From Saccoglossus kowalevskii (taxonomy: Eukaryota > Hemichordata > Enteropneusta > Harrimaniidae): DNA of 50,309 bases. The position numbers and the translations under genes are program-made. Below the pieces are notes generated by a model. It had not been told where the DNA came from, ran no database searches, and worked only from the letters and a program-made list of their open reading frames with translations. The stretch is from positions 444,811-495,119 of the forward strand of contig NW_003134348.1 in NCBI RefSeq assembly GCF_000003605.2. Reading direction: 5' to 3'. This document shows, piece by piece, positions 10,494 to 25,400 of this stretch. Every line of letters begins with the position of its first letter. Within the stretch, counting starts at the first letter, position 1.

Positions 10494-13400
10494 GTAAGTT
10501 TGTACCTAAATCTGATTTTACGTTAAAATTGTAATTTTGGGTCAGATGTGTATTGGATACTGGTACTGACAATCAGAAATTAACTTCACGGAGAAGCAGT
10601 GTATTCATGTAAAGCGTCATGACAATTGACAATATAATATTAAGTAATTTCACTGCAATTTATTTAGGATGAATGTTCCAATGCATCACGTGACCAATTT
10701 TGTAGCACGTAATCTGTACGTCGACAGGGTGACCTAAAGAAATATGGAAGACAAATTTAATATAAACCAATAGTTTTCAGACAATGTTATTATTTCTAAA
10801 AAAGAAAAGTCAATCTCAGAAACGCAATATATATAAGTTTCTATGGACCCCCCCCCCCTCAAACCCTGACCCTGCGACTCAAATTGACTTATTATTTGTT
10901 GACGGAAAAAATCTAGTGTCACGCAACTAAATATTCTACGAATTTGATGTTATATAGGGGGTTAAAATTCAAATGGTTATGTCACGTGAGACCGATACGA
11001 TTCTAGTGCGAATGATGCCACATGCAGACCTGTTTTCAGTGCTGTCATCTGGGGAGGAATGTTTGTTTACCGGGCATGGGGCGGCATCAGCATCGCCCAA
11101 CGTCTGAAACGGTAAAACCGACATTCTCAAATATAAACATCTTTTGGTAAGCAAGGCGCTTAGAAGTTGTCAACCTACTAGTTTGTGATAATATGTAAAC
11201 ACAAACAAAAATATACAATGGAAATTAATAGGAGCGAAGAAGATTCCCGACTCTAAGTTGGTTGAACAATTGACATGTAAAGTACATCTCTGTCAGCCCT
11301 AGGAGTAACGGCCTACAATGTTATCGCTAAGGTCGTGTGACGGATCTGTGGACGAACTGTTGCATCAGACAAGATTGAAAATAATGATGAAATACATATT
11401 TACGAAAGATGATTATCACAATAAATCAATATATTGACATTTAGGCAGGGGAAAAACCAATACATAAAGTGCGGTTATAACTAGTCGTATGAAATTTCAG
11501 GAATTTTACCATTAGACGATCAGCATTCTGTTTAACGGTTGTTATGTTGTTTCTTCAACGCCATCACAAACTGAATCTACGTTTTTTCAGCAAAAACTAC
11601 TACGAGTGTGTTTAATTGACATGTGACACAAACACGCAGGCTACACGGAAAATATTTATTCAACATCGATGATGGCTAGTAGTAAACAAAATCAGTAGTA
11701 CATTTCAAGCCGATTTTGTTTATTCTGGTCCAAACAATTCAGCTCCCTGGCTACTATAATACTGAAAAGTTCAGACAAGTAGTTCAAATGTTCAATTTAT
11801 AAGCAGTGGTTATCTGTTGAACTTTAGAATTTAGAACTCTTCAAAATAAACCCTCTGCCACCCATTGTTGAAAAGCACGCGGCGGAGTGTTATCATTACT
11901 AGCTGTAACACGTATTTAGTTTGCCGCTGATCACACTACAAGACAGACAGTCTTTGATTTCAAACACTGTAACATTAATGATTTTACTCGATATAGTGTA
12001 CAAATTGCAAATTGGTTGTGTCCAATGTCCAACACCAAATACCAGGAGAGGAGAGGAAGTTGGAATGGAATGGGTTTTTTTTTCAGAATAGACTCTTGGT
12101 GTTAAAAATTGCTACTATGAATTTGACCATATTTTCACAGACAACACATTAACAAATAGGCTTATTTTCAGAGTGTTTTCTGATGCTCATGCCTACACAT
12201 GTTCGCGGAGGGATACCCGAAACAATCACAACGCTTCAATCTGAAAACATCAACATGTTCGCGGAGGGATACCCGAAGCAATCACAACGCTTCAATCAGA
12301 AAACATCAACACTGTTAATTTTGATCTAAAAAATTAGTCCGACACTTTACCAAAAATATACAATAGTTTAAACTCGGATTCATCGTTGCATATTAATTTA
12401 ATGCACTTTCATATTTCGTTGTGGTGCATATTGAGCCAAAGTGGTTCCAGTGCCGCTGTGGTTATGCCATGCTGCGATAATACTTTAGTTGAAAACTTAA
12501 CAAGTGTGTACAACGTTATAAACATTCAAAATAACCTAATAATGATATAAGTATCATAATGCAAGAATAATTCACAGTAAATGAATTAAAGCGCATCCGT
12601 TGAAATTTGTGACGTATATCGACGCGTTTTTTTTTTTACAAAATCGAGCACTCGTTGCACGACGAATATGACGCTTTAAACCGAGCTTTGTTCATCTCCT
12701 AAATTATTTTTATATTTGCGATCATCTACGAGCAAAAATTCACTAAAGATAACCTGTTTAATGATTAACGTTGACCTAGTCTTGTTTGAGTTGATAGAAG
12801 AATGTTTGTTGCAGACATACCTACGAGAGCGTAATTTCATCTAAACTATTAGAAATGAATCACGGTTTCAGCGAATTCCTTACATCTCTATCACTAATCC
12901 AATGGCCAATCTTGTACTCCTAACCAAACATCTAGGATACCGAAACAATCCTGTAAATTTAAACAGAATATTGAGTTTTTGAGGTTTAATTCTGTTTAGA
13001 CCATGGTATGCAACGTTACCCAGACAACGATCACCCCCATTGATGTCCGTGAACTTCATGTAGACTGTGTTGTATGACAAGCTTTGATGACAGCGTTGTC
13101 GTGTTCAAGTGTAGATTAGCGATCAAGGCGTATCTTTGCCCGCCAAATCAATCTTAATTAGCATTCAATTTTGTAGTTAAAATGTGAATTTCCAACCCAC
13201 AACCCAAGGTTCAGAATTTAGAGCTCGCGAGCTCAAGAATTCAACTAATGTAAAACATTGCTTAGTCATTCAAGTTACATACAGTATAAAGGTCAATCGA
13301 CTTATCAGGATATTGTTTGTAAACAGTGTATAAATGTTGACAAAATAAAGAAGGAAACAAACAAAGATGACAGAACTGACTCATCCGAATCAACAACTAC

Positions 13401-16400
13401 TGATATAGCCAGTTGAGTTAGAAGCCATGATATCAACAACAATTTTGCAAGTTGACAACAAGTTGTAAAGTTATTGAAATAGAACATGCTCCAGTTACAA
13501 GTTGTTAACACAAAATGGCGCACACCTCCATGCCGAACATAAGTAGGTTAAATATACAATGTGAGCATTACTATTTTAAGATGTAACTTGATTATTTGGA
13601 AAATGTTTTTTATTTAGAAGTTTCTAAATTAGACACAATTTTGATTCTTATATAGTGCAGGTCGTACTCTGTACTCTGTAATAACATTTGAGACCTACAT
13701 ATGGTTACCTATATGTAGATAACGATCAACACATCAAAGTCAAGGTATAGACATTCTTCGCTTACGTGGCAACAATTATAGAGCACCTCATCGTCTGCAG
13801 TGCTTTATATTACAGCAACATTGAGGAGGTTCGTTGCTACATACCATTTCAGCACAGTGCTAGGACAGTCTAGATTTGAGACTATTGCAATAAAATGACA
13901 ACTTGTAATTAATATTAATTAAGTAGAATGCGATCGAAATATGTCAGTTTATAGTAGTGATTAAGTCTATATTCAGCTTCACGATAGACAGTGTCAGCCT
14001 TTATTACAGTATTTGCACGGAGCGACGAATATTGTTATCTTCATGGTATGATAAAACATACATATACACACATATTCTCATAACTGTAGTTATATCTCTA
14101 AGCGTGTCAACATGTGTGAACCTAACAAATGCACTCTGGGATCACTACTTATCAGCTGGAAACGCATACGCCCAATACATGAGTGAATTAAATAGTTTCC
14201 GTTCATTGACATGTGTTTGAGATTATATTTGTTTGAACGTGTTTGCCAGCCAAAGCCAGACACTGCAATACAATGCCACTGAATCATTTACTCATACATA
14301 TATCTGTAGAGTAGGATCATAGGATCATGAATATTCACTAGTAAGGCCATTATCTCATTAAGAATAATTCACAAACAACGCTGGCAAGTAGTGTTATCGT
14401 AGCAAACACCGTGGTTCAATGTTAGAATTGTGATACGCCGGTATAGCAACAAAAACGTTATTAGTGATTAGTATCCGACACAAGCTATTCAAATGTGAAC
14501 TTTTTCATTTCACATCGATATCCTAACATCAATTTGAAAGAGAATAATTTTAAATCTTAGAAATACGAACAAATTAGTCACCTCCATACAAATGAATTCT
14601 GTCTTTAATGGGATACTTCAATAATCACACTTTCTAATGTAACTGGAATTATATGTTAATTACATATTACAAAACAACTGGAAAGTGGTGAATGCTGTCT
14701 ACAATGCTCGTCCACATACTTATGTTGTTAGCAGACAATTATATTAACAATGCCTTATCTTACCAACGAAGCATCTTTGATTGATCTGAAAACCAATATG
14801 TCTAGAGGACAATGATCTTCATTGTAGGAGGAAATAAATTGAATCGATTGCTGACTTAAACAGATTTTCTTATCAAGGACATTTGTTAACATTGATTGGT
14901 TGGTTTGATTGGCGGATCAAAAGAACCATTGTCACGGCAGCAAACCCCATGCATATTGGCACATGTGAAGTAGAAATAATATCTTATAATCAATAGTTAT
15001 AAGTGCTAAAGCAAAGATACACGTCCAAAAAACAATAAACAACAAGTAACAATAAATTTGATATGAGAACCATATGTAGACAGACCTCAAGCACTACAAA
15101 TAATGCGTTTCCAAAACAGGGAGCACATATAGTGTCGTGTAGTACCATGTATGGTACACCAGATAATGACATGAATGACTTCTGAGATTATCTTTGTAAT
15201 ACATTACTTAATTGAAAACATATCATTTTGGGCATTTGGAATATTGATCAGAATTTGCAGCAATTCGGAAGGCTTCATAGTGTACATCGAACTGTGAAAA
15301 TGATGACACGTGTCTCAATTATATTTCTAAACACAAAGACTAAATTTTAATATATTGTTGTGTTTCTCTAGAAGACAGTGTTAGTGATCTGTCGTCTGTC
15401 GCTGAGGTGATAGAAGATATGGAGGGAGAAAAGGCTTCGGTAAGGAACATCTAGACTGGTGATTTAACTATTAAAATGAATGTATTAGTATGGACTATAG
15501 AATTACTATTTGTTATTTTTGTCTACACATAGATCCATCTGTTCAAGTGGTGTTTTATTAGTCTATCTATTCAGATACTACTGTTGAAGGATCCATTGCT
15601 TGAAATGTCTTTTCATATTGGATAATTACCAAAAATATACATAATATATTCAACGGTTCTAACAGCTGTCACCAATTTTTAGAGTGGTATATTGTTCATT
15701 TCATGTTAGTAAAACAATATGTCAATTGTATATTTTTCATAGTGATTAAAAGGAGAGAATTCATTATAAAATTAGCGATTGAATTATGAAGTTTATATAG
15801 CAATCCATCATTTCATTTGTGGCATGGAATAAATAAGTAATCTGAAGATATTTTTTTTCTTAGTTTTATCTCCTATCTTGGAATTGTGCATCGATTCTAC
15901 GACTCGAATTGATACATATGCCTGGCAGTTATCACTCGTGTCTGATGACAGAACATATCGCGAGATTTTATATTCTGTATATTGTTGTGTTGATTGGTGC
16001 AACTAGACCATGTGACCTTTAAAAGCCACAAACGTTACCACACTCACATAATTATAAAAGACCAGTGGTAATATGTATTTTTGCTTTTTTGTTCTATCGT
16101 TCCCAAAAAAACGTCCCCCTCTCGTACCTTATATATATATATTGTAATATTTAATTCGACAGTGCTCTGAGAGATATCCAAAGCAAATTTATTTTATTCT
16201 TGGAATGGAATTTTGTGAAAGATATTGCTATTATGGCATGAAAGGTAGGTCGATGTTTATGCTAACAAACCAGTCAAGTCCAATACTCAACTGAATTAGT
16301 ATTGTATTAAATAAAAATAGAATTGACTTTCATTGTTGCACAATTCAAGGTACATAACAAATGTGATTTAATTTAAATAAATGTGATTTTGCCATGTTTT

Positions 16401-19400
16401 TGGTAAATTTATTTGTTTTCTACTCATAAGAATAAGTAACTTTGTCATCGTACTGGGATTTAAATCACTCGAATTTTGTCTAAGAAGTCACATTTAAATT
16501 GGTCAATACACAAGAAAACAATTCAGGGTATTTATTATTTAAGAAAACATGTGATTTTTACTTGATGCATTCATGTATGTATTTGTTCGTTTGTTTGTTA
16601 GCTATTCTGATTCTTTACTTCACCGAAGTTCTTCTCATGAGTGACAACGATGCTACTACTCTATATCACACATTTGCTATGTTATGCTATCTCACGCCGA
16701 TTGGTGGCGCTATGCTCTCAGATGGATTCTGGGGTAAATACAAGTAAGTTAATTATTTTTTATAATAATTTCAGTAGACATACAACTGACCCGCCATACT
16801 GGTTGTACAATAATACCCAGAAACTAGCCAGTTTAACATTTCATTATTCAATAATGAAGTATTATTTCAATTGTAGGCGGTGTATGGCAAAATTAATGTG
16901 GCATAAAATCAATCAAATTCGAAATATGGCTTTTGAGTTACACAAATAACAATAGTCGATACGAACAAAACACAATGAAATAGATAAATAAATGTTATAC
17001 ATTTTTTTCCAGAACGATATTTAGGCTCGCTTGGGTATATCTTCTTGGTTGTGTGCTTTTGTCTTTGTCTTCCATTCAGCAAGTACAAGCCGAAGAACCA
17101 ACATTGTAAGTATTGTACATCGCCGAGTTTAGTACATTACATATAACTGAAAATAAATGACAGGAAACACAGAATATTAACGAAAGATACATGAATCATG
17201 GTCTTCATGATAATAACATTCTAGAAAAAAATTGTTGATCTGTGTAATTTTTCATGGTTTATAACAATATTTCATTTTATGACATACCGCGCATTGTATC
17301 AACAATATCACGTCTTACTGACATTATACTACTATCACTCAAATAATTTTCTATCAGTAGGATATTGCAATTAATGCACTTTGTTTTCCTTTACTAAGGG
17401 GTGGATGCGTATTTTCCTTGCTACTGATTGCCATCGGTACAGGAGGTATTAAACCATGTGTTGCGGCTTTTGGTGGAGATCAATTCAGACCAGATCAGGT
17501 AAAACTCAATTCTCAACAATTTAGTATAGAATTCAATTATTTCGATGAAGGAAACTGTGTGTAGTTGAACTGGTAGAAAATCTGATTAATCGCCCCCACA
17601 GATGATATTGGAGGATATTTAATGTCGTTTGTTCGAATACAGAAAACTAAGTGATATATGACTTTTAATATAAAAGTATGAACAATAGGAAAATATCAAA
17701 CAGATAATATAGCACAGTTAACACTATGATATCCCCATGTCTAGCTTTTATTTTTATTATCAGTTTGTATTAATTTGTACACAAGATTAGTTCATTGTTT
17801 CAACAATAATACAATGTGTTTTAACATCAAAAATTTGTTAGCGTTGGGGAGGATCGGAGGGCGGAATCGAAATCAACTTATATGCAATATATCCTGACTG
17901 AACAGTTCTTGTGATAATCGTAGTGACAGTAGCAGTATCGACAACACATGGAATCGTGTAATTTCTTTTCTTTTCATCAGGTTTTGGAAATCCAAACATT
18001 TTTTCTGATTTACTATTTTGCCATCAACTGTGGAAGTTTATTGTCAACATTCCTAACGCCAATCCTCCGAGAAGATGTCCAATGTTTCGGCGGAGATTGT
18101 TATCCATTGGCGTTTGGTGTTCCTGCTGCCTTGCTTCTAGTCGCTATAAGTATGTCAACCATTAACCTATGAAACTCTCTTCCGTTTTGCCCATGCTACG
18201 TATGGATATAGATGTTTGGAAACTATTACATTGAAAAACGTCTATTTTTTTAAATTTCATTGTACAAAAATTACGCAATAATGGACAAGGCGTTGTTGTT
18301 TATTCTCTAAAAGATATTTCCAGTGATATTTAGCAATAAACACTATTATTATTTTTTTCTAGTAATCTTTGTATGTGGTCGATACACCGTTGGTTATATA
18401 ATTCACCCAGGAACTGGCAACGTCGTTTGGGAATTCTGTAAAGCCATTGGGGTAATAAAATAATCTAATTCTTTTCACGCAGTCTCGCGCTGTCAATCAC
18501 CTGTATAAGGTAATTAAAAAAGAAAAGAAAATATACATGTATGAAAATTAGTTAAAGTATATGTATATTTTAGCATGCAGGGGTCAATAAAGTAAAGTAC
18601 AGAAAAGAATGGAAAGGGAAATATAGCCATTGGATAGAATGGGCGTCAGATACATACCCGGTAAGTTTATGAATACCATCTGTACCGCCACCGCCACTCA
18701 CCTCACACTATACCGCTTTGTTCTCATGTCATGTACATATAAACAACGTGATGACCATATATATGTAAAAGTAATTGAGACGAATATACAATCAGCGGAT
18801 TCTATATATCTTTCTCTTGTATGATCCTGTAGAGACAATTGATACTGGATACCAAATGCGTGCTACATATCTTGATTATGTATATACCACTACCCATGTT
18901 TTGGGCTTTGTTTGACCAACAAGGATCGCGATGGACATTACAGGCAACGCAGATGAACGGCAATTTTGTAAGTACCTTCACTAACATATTTTATCACATA
19001 TTTGACCAGAGACTGGGATTTGTATTGTGTTATAAGCCGCAATTCACTCTGCAAATAAATCGTATAATTAGTATAAAAGTACGAATATGGAACGTTCATA
19101 CATGATAGTGAATCGTGTGTCTATTCAATTCAATTCTATTCTATTCTATTCTATTCTATTCTATTCTATTCTATTCTATTCTATTCTATTCTATTCTATT
19201 CTATAAATCTATGAACTTTTTAATTAATTTAAAAATGTTTTATTCCAGGGAAATATTTCAATGAAACCTGACCAGATGCAAGTAAGTATATTTCGAGATA
19301 TGTTTAATGGTGCATTCAGGGATTTGTTTCTAAACTTTCAATAATTTTACTAATTTTATTTTATTGTTAATTCCTTTCTTAATTCCGGTGCACATGTACC

Positions 19401-22400
19401 TTTGGTGGATGATTACTGCATAAATCCTTGCTGTAATATTCATCAACCTAAAAGCCGATAAACTAAAACTTGAGTAGGAGCTAAACTTGAAAGGAAATTA
19501 TCTCTATATGTGTTCATTAACATATCCTACATACGTTTTCATATCACAATGCTACTGTTATTTGCTGAAATATCTGTTGTACATATTTGTAAATAGAAGT
19601 TATTAATCCTACCTAATATTGACTATATTCGCCTTTACTTGTCAGACAGTCTGCAAAATAGTCTTTCTGCATTTAATCAATTTGATTATTTTTTATTTAC
19701 TAATACTGTATCAATATACTACGCTGCGAATTGCAAGCGTAACATCAGTTATTTATCCTTATAAATGTCTTACTTGCTGGTATTTTTGATTTAGAATTTT
19801 CTGGGGATAACATACTAGATATAAAACAGAAAAAAAAATTCTCGTAAATCAAGCATTTTTTCATGTGGTAAATTCTCATGAATGAGTAACAGAATATGTG
19901 ACCTGTCGGGTCATGGATAAGGATGTATGCGACGTTTATGGATGCACGACTTTTTGTGTGCTAATTTCTAATATCATTTGAACAAATGATGATACAAATT
20001 GCCAGGCAAATGCTTGAAATCAGTTGTTTGAATTAATTAGTAAATTTAAATTATTTTCATAATTCTACATTATCTTTTCAGATTATGAACCCATTGTTTA
20101 TATTGCTGCTGATTCCCATATTTGATAACTGTATTTATCCGCTGTTACGAAAATGCGGCATACGATGTACGTATCTACAACGTATGTGTTGGGGCATGTT
20201 TTTCGCTGGATTTGCCTTCTATTGTGCTGGATTATTACAGATAAAAGTAAACGTAGGTATTGGATTTATTCACGTTTTCGATACTTTGAAGATCGAGTGA
20301 CAAGGTTACGAGGATTAGGGACACTTCTGTACCACGGTCACGATACAGTGTCACAAATGTGAGCTTTAAAATTAAATATTTATATAAAACATCTAAAACG
20401 TTAACTATTACATAAATACCAGTCTATAGTAAGAATTCTGTTCTCGGATATTTAATTCAGATTTAGTGGCGTAAATAAAATCTGAATAACTAACTATATA
20501 AACGTCTACTTTATTGGCTAGTCGGGAAGTTTGATACACCGGTTTTTGAACGCAATTGATTGTAACGTAAAATGCTCGGAATCGTGCAAAATAGTTCGTT
20601 CCACTGGGATTTGATCAACATTGCATACTAATACCCGATCTCTATTCGGTTATCCGTCGCTCGCTGTCATTTATCCCATCTATCAAAAGTCTATAAACAG
20701 AAACACGTGCAAGTGTGGGCAAAATATACGGTCCGTACTATAAAACAAACGTTTGTGTACCTGCAGCAATATAACATCCTGTCATGTTCGCGTGTAAAGC
20801 TACCATAAAGCAACATCTAGTGTGTATATTATTGTATACGTGAGAAAGTTTTGATGGAGTAGTAAAAACTTTAAAGCAAAAACAGCAGTGAACATGCTCA
20901 CTGATTGAGATTGCCGATTACACACAGTCATTACGACATTTCTAATCATACAATGCTGATGATATCTTTGCAGGAAACCAATGTAGTTACACCATGTATT
21001 ATTGAAGAGTCGGGTCAGACCGGTATGATTGTTTTCAATGCAGCGTCGTCTAATATCAGTGTAAAACAAGGCGATAATGAGGTGTTTGAAGTGCCCACCA
21101 GAATGGTAAGTATATTACAGAGTGTTCGTATTATTCGCAATTCAGAAAGAAAGAAAAAACATAACGAGACATACTATGCTGCAAACTCAGTAGACAGAAG
21201 GAAAACATAAATATCAGTCAAATACTATGTTGTACAAAAAAAACAAAGAGTAAATTCATTTTAACGGGTTAAGGCTTAAAGTGGCATGGTCGTCGTACAG
21301 AGATTGTTCAAATTTCGTGTAAACAAACAACGTATATACGTCGCTATGGGTCCCACATCTGGCGCGATGCGACGGCTCTACCTGGTTTAACAAAAGCCGT
21401 CTCTTAAAAAAGGAGGAATAGCTCCCCGAATTCAACATAAATAACCGGTTATGTACTCAAACCGGAAGCAAATACTAGTATCTGTCTAGGCAGATTAACA
21501 CCAATTGAGTAAGTTTAACGATAAATCAGAGATGTTTAGAATAAACTACTGGTTACGTGATTTATTGCGTGCAAATTGTCGAAGAACGTCGGTATTTCAC
21601 GAGTTTATGATTTTCTACCTACTCTCCACCCCAAATCAAGGAAGTCATTAAGTTTATTTTGTTTGTTGGTAAATCAATGAGAAGTTGTTTTTATTTGAAT
21701 CGTGGTTATGTGTAACCATGCGCTTTATAGTAGTTATAACCGTAGCGCTTCCCAATCGCCATAATATACTGACAAATGTTGGCGTAGACTGAATGTTCAA
21801 TGAAACGTGAGTGGTATAATTTGTTCTCAGCGTTAAGCATTTTTTTTTCACTATTAAAAGAATTCAGATCATATCGAGACAACCCCGGGTATCTTCCAAA
21901 TCTCTGTAAGCAGTGACACCAGCGATCAAATAGACTTCTCGATTGACTTGGTAGATTGCTCGTCTAACAGACTTATTGTCGCCGATTTTGAGGACGCTGA
22001 CGGAGCTCTCATTCTAGACGCCATTTTGGTAAGTCAATGTTTATGTTTATATTTTTTCAAATGTATCGCTTAAGTAGCTAATACTCATTTCCAGAAGCTG
22101 ATCACATTTTATGCAACCGATCTGACATAGTAGTCATAATTCAAACGCGCCCAGACGTTACCAGTTCGTGGTAAAACCGTGGGATCAAACTCAACATCAT
22201 TGTCAATTATAGTTCCTGATGTAAGATAAGACAATTTGGTTTTACAAGTTATGTTAGATCATATAATGTGGTTTACAAGTTATGTATGGGTAGACAATTT
22301 CCATATGAACACCTCGGTATTGATTGGAATTTTCATATGAGCACCACAATATCGATTTATAATCTATATTTGATCACATCAGATCGGTTTGCATCCGCGA

Positions 22401-25400
22401 TGAATACAACCGTATGGGTTAGTAACCTACATATGAATACTACCGTCACAGTTAGCAATCTGCATATGAATACAACCATATCGTTTTGCAATCTGCGTAT
22501 GAATACAACCATATCGTTTTGCAATCTGCGTATGAATACAACCATATCGTTTTGCAATCTGCGTATGAATACAACCATGTCGTTTTGCAATCTGCGTATG
22601 AATACAACCATATCGTTTTGCAATCTGCGCATGAATACAACCATATCGTTTTGCAATCTACGAATACAACCATATCCGTTTACAATCACCGTATGAATAC
22701 AACCATATTGGTTTGCAATCTGCGTATGAATACAACCATATCGTTTTGCAATCTGCGCATGAATACAACCATATCGTTTTGCAATCTACGAATACAACCA
22801 TATCCGTATATCCGTTTACAATCACCGTATGAATACAACCATATTGGTTTGCAATCTGCGTATGAATACAACCATATCGTTTTGCAATCTGCGCATGAAT
22901 ACAACCGTATCGTTTTGCAATCTACGAATACAACCATATCCGTTTACAATCACCGTATGAATACAACCATATTGGTTTGCAATCTGCGTATGAATACAAC
23001 CATACCCTTTTGCAATCTGCGTATGAATACAACCATATCGTTTTGCAATCTGCGCATGAATACAACCATATCGTTTTGCAATCTACGAATACAACCATAT
23101 CCGTTTACAATCACCGTATGAATACAACCATATTGGTTTGCAATCTGCGTATGAATACAACCATACCTTTTTGCAATCTGCGTATGAATACAACCATGTC
23201 GTTTTGCAATCTGCGTATGAATACAACCATATCGTTTTGCAATCTGCGCATGAATACAACCATATCGTTTTGCAATCTACGAATACAACCATATTGGTTT
23301 GCAATCTGCGTATGAATACAACCATATCGTTTTGCAATCTGCGTATGAATACAACCTTGTCGTTTTGCAATCTGCGTATGAATACAACCATATCGTTTTG
23401 CAATCTACGCATACAACCATATCCGTTTACAATCACCGTATGAATACAACCATATTGGTTTTCAATCTGCGTATGAATACAACCATATTGGTTTGCAATC
23501 TGCGTATGAATACAACCATATCGATTTGCAATCTGCGTATGAATACAACCATGTCGTTTTTCAATCTGCGTATGAAAACAACCATATCGTTTTGCAATCT
23601 GCGTATGAATACAACCATATCGTTTTGCAATCTGCGTATGAATACAACCATGTCGTTTTTCAATCTGCGTATGAATACAACCATATCGTTTTGCAATCTG
23701 CATATGAATACAACTATGTCAGTTTACAATCTGCGTATGGATACAACCATATGGGTTTGCAATCTGCGTATGAATACAACCATACTGGTTTGCAACCTGA
23801 AAATGAATACAACCATATCGTTTTGCAATCTGCGTATGAATACAACCATACCTTTTTGCAATCTGCGTATGGATACAACCATGTCGTTTTGCAATCTGCG
23901 TATGAATACAACCATATCGATTTGCAATCTGCGTATGAATACAACCATATCGGTTTACAATCTGTGTATGAATACAACCATATCGGTTTTCAATCTGCGT
24001 ATGAATACAACCATATCGGTTTACAATCTGCGTATGAATACAACCATATCGGTTTGCAATCTGCGTATGAATACAACCATATCGATTTGCAATCTGCGTA
24101 TGAATACAACCATATCGGTTTACAATCTGCGTATGAATACAACCATATCGGTTTTCAATCTGCATATGAATACAACCATATCGGTTTACAATCTGCGTAT
24201 GAATACAACCATATCGGTTTGCAATCTACGTATGAATACAACCACATCGATTTGCAATCTGCGTATGAATACAACCGTATCGGTTTACAATCTGCGTATG
24301 AATACAACCATATCGGTTTTCAATCTGCGTATGAATACAACCATATTGTTTTGCAATCTGCGTATGAATACAACCATATCGGTTTGCAATCTGCGTATGA
24401 ATACAACCATATCGATTTGCAATCTGCGTATGAATACAACCATATCGGTTCACAATCTGCGTATGAATACAACCATATCGGTTTGCAATCTGCGTATGAA
24501 TACAACCATATCGGTTTACAATCTGCGTATGAATACAACCATATCGATTTGCAATCTCCATATGAATACAACCATATCGGTTTTCAATCTGCGTATGAAT
24601 ACAACCATACCGGTTTGTAATCTGCGTATGAATACAACCATATCGATTTGTAATCTGCGTATGAATACAACCATATCGATTTGCAATCTGCGTACGAATA
24701 CAATCATATCGATTTGCAATCTGCGTACGAATACAACCATATCGGTTTGCAATCTGCATAATAATGCGTCACATGGCCAAGAGTGAATTAAGTCACAATG
24801 TATAGTTATAACGAAATGTCGCCGTAATTTTCAGGTTCCTGACAAATACGAAAAACCTGACAATGGCATGGTGTTTGCGAGGTAAGTAACTCAATTTGAT
24901 ATTAATTGGATTTAAGTAAAGGCGCATGTAAATATGAATGTTTTTCGGGATCTAATACGCAGATTATTTCTTTACCTGCTCCGTTGTTTTATTTTTGTTG
25001 TATTTTGACATGAACATGAGTTTTCATAAAAATAACGATATAATATATTACCTGGTCTTTCGCGTAATTCTGGAGACTTGTCTGTTACTCCTTGGGTTTC
25101 TAAAACGTGGATTGACAGCGAGGAATGCATCTCTGGTTAGGATCTGCCCAGATATTCATTATTTTGTATACATTACAAAAATAGAAATATTAATATGTAA
25201 AAAAATCCGTTTGTTTGTTTTTTAGTTATGTGTTCACACTTGTACTTGGGGATGGGGATCTCTTAGTAGATTTGGATAGTGAAGATTATGATTATCATGA
25301 TATAAATGCAACACTTACACCAACCTTGATGAACTACCCTGAATCTGAGTTCCGTGTGACGACGTGGCTAGAAATAGAACCAGGAAGGTAATTGTCATTT

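Noticed and set aside
21861..21867. Alternative acceptor attcag for SLC15-a exon 14
   Set aside because: It would put the exon out of frame and meet stops; the acceptor after ttaaaag at 21860 keeps phase 0 through exon 15.
22290..24763. CRISPR array interpretation of the regular repeats
   Set aside because: The repeats are directly adjacent without unique spacers and lie in an animal intron.
22268..24786. Overlapping long open frames (up to 495 codons) with 11-residue repeats on both strands
   Set aside because: They are products of the stop-free 33-bp minisatellite unit. They hop frames at 4-bp deletions, lie wholly inside an intron, and the flanking exons 14 and 15 join cleanly without them.
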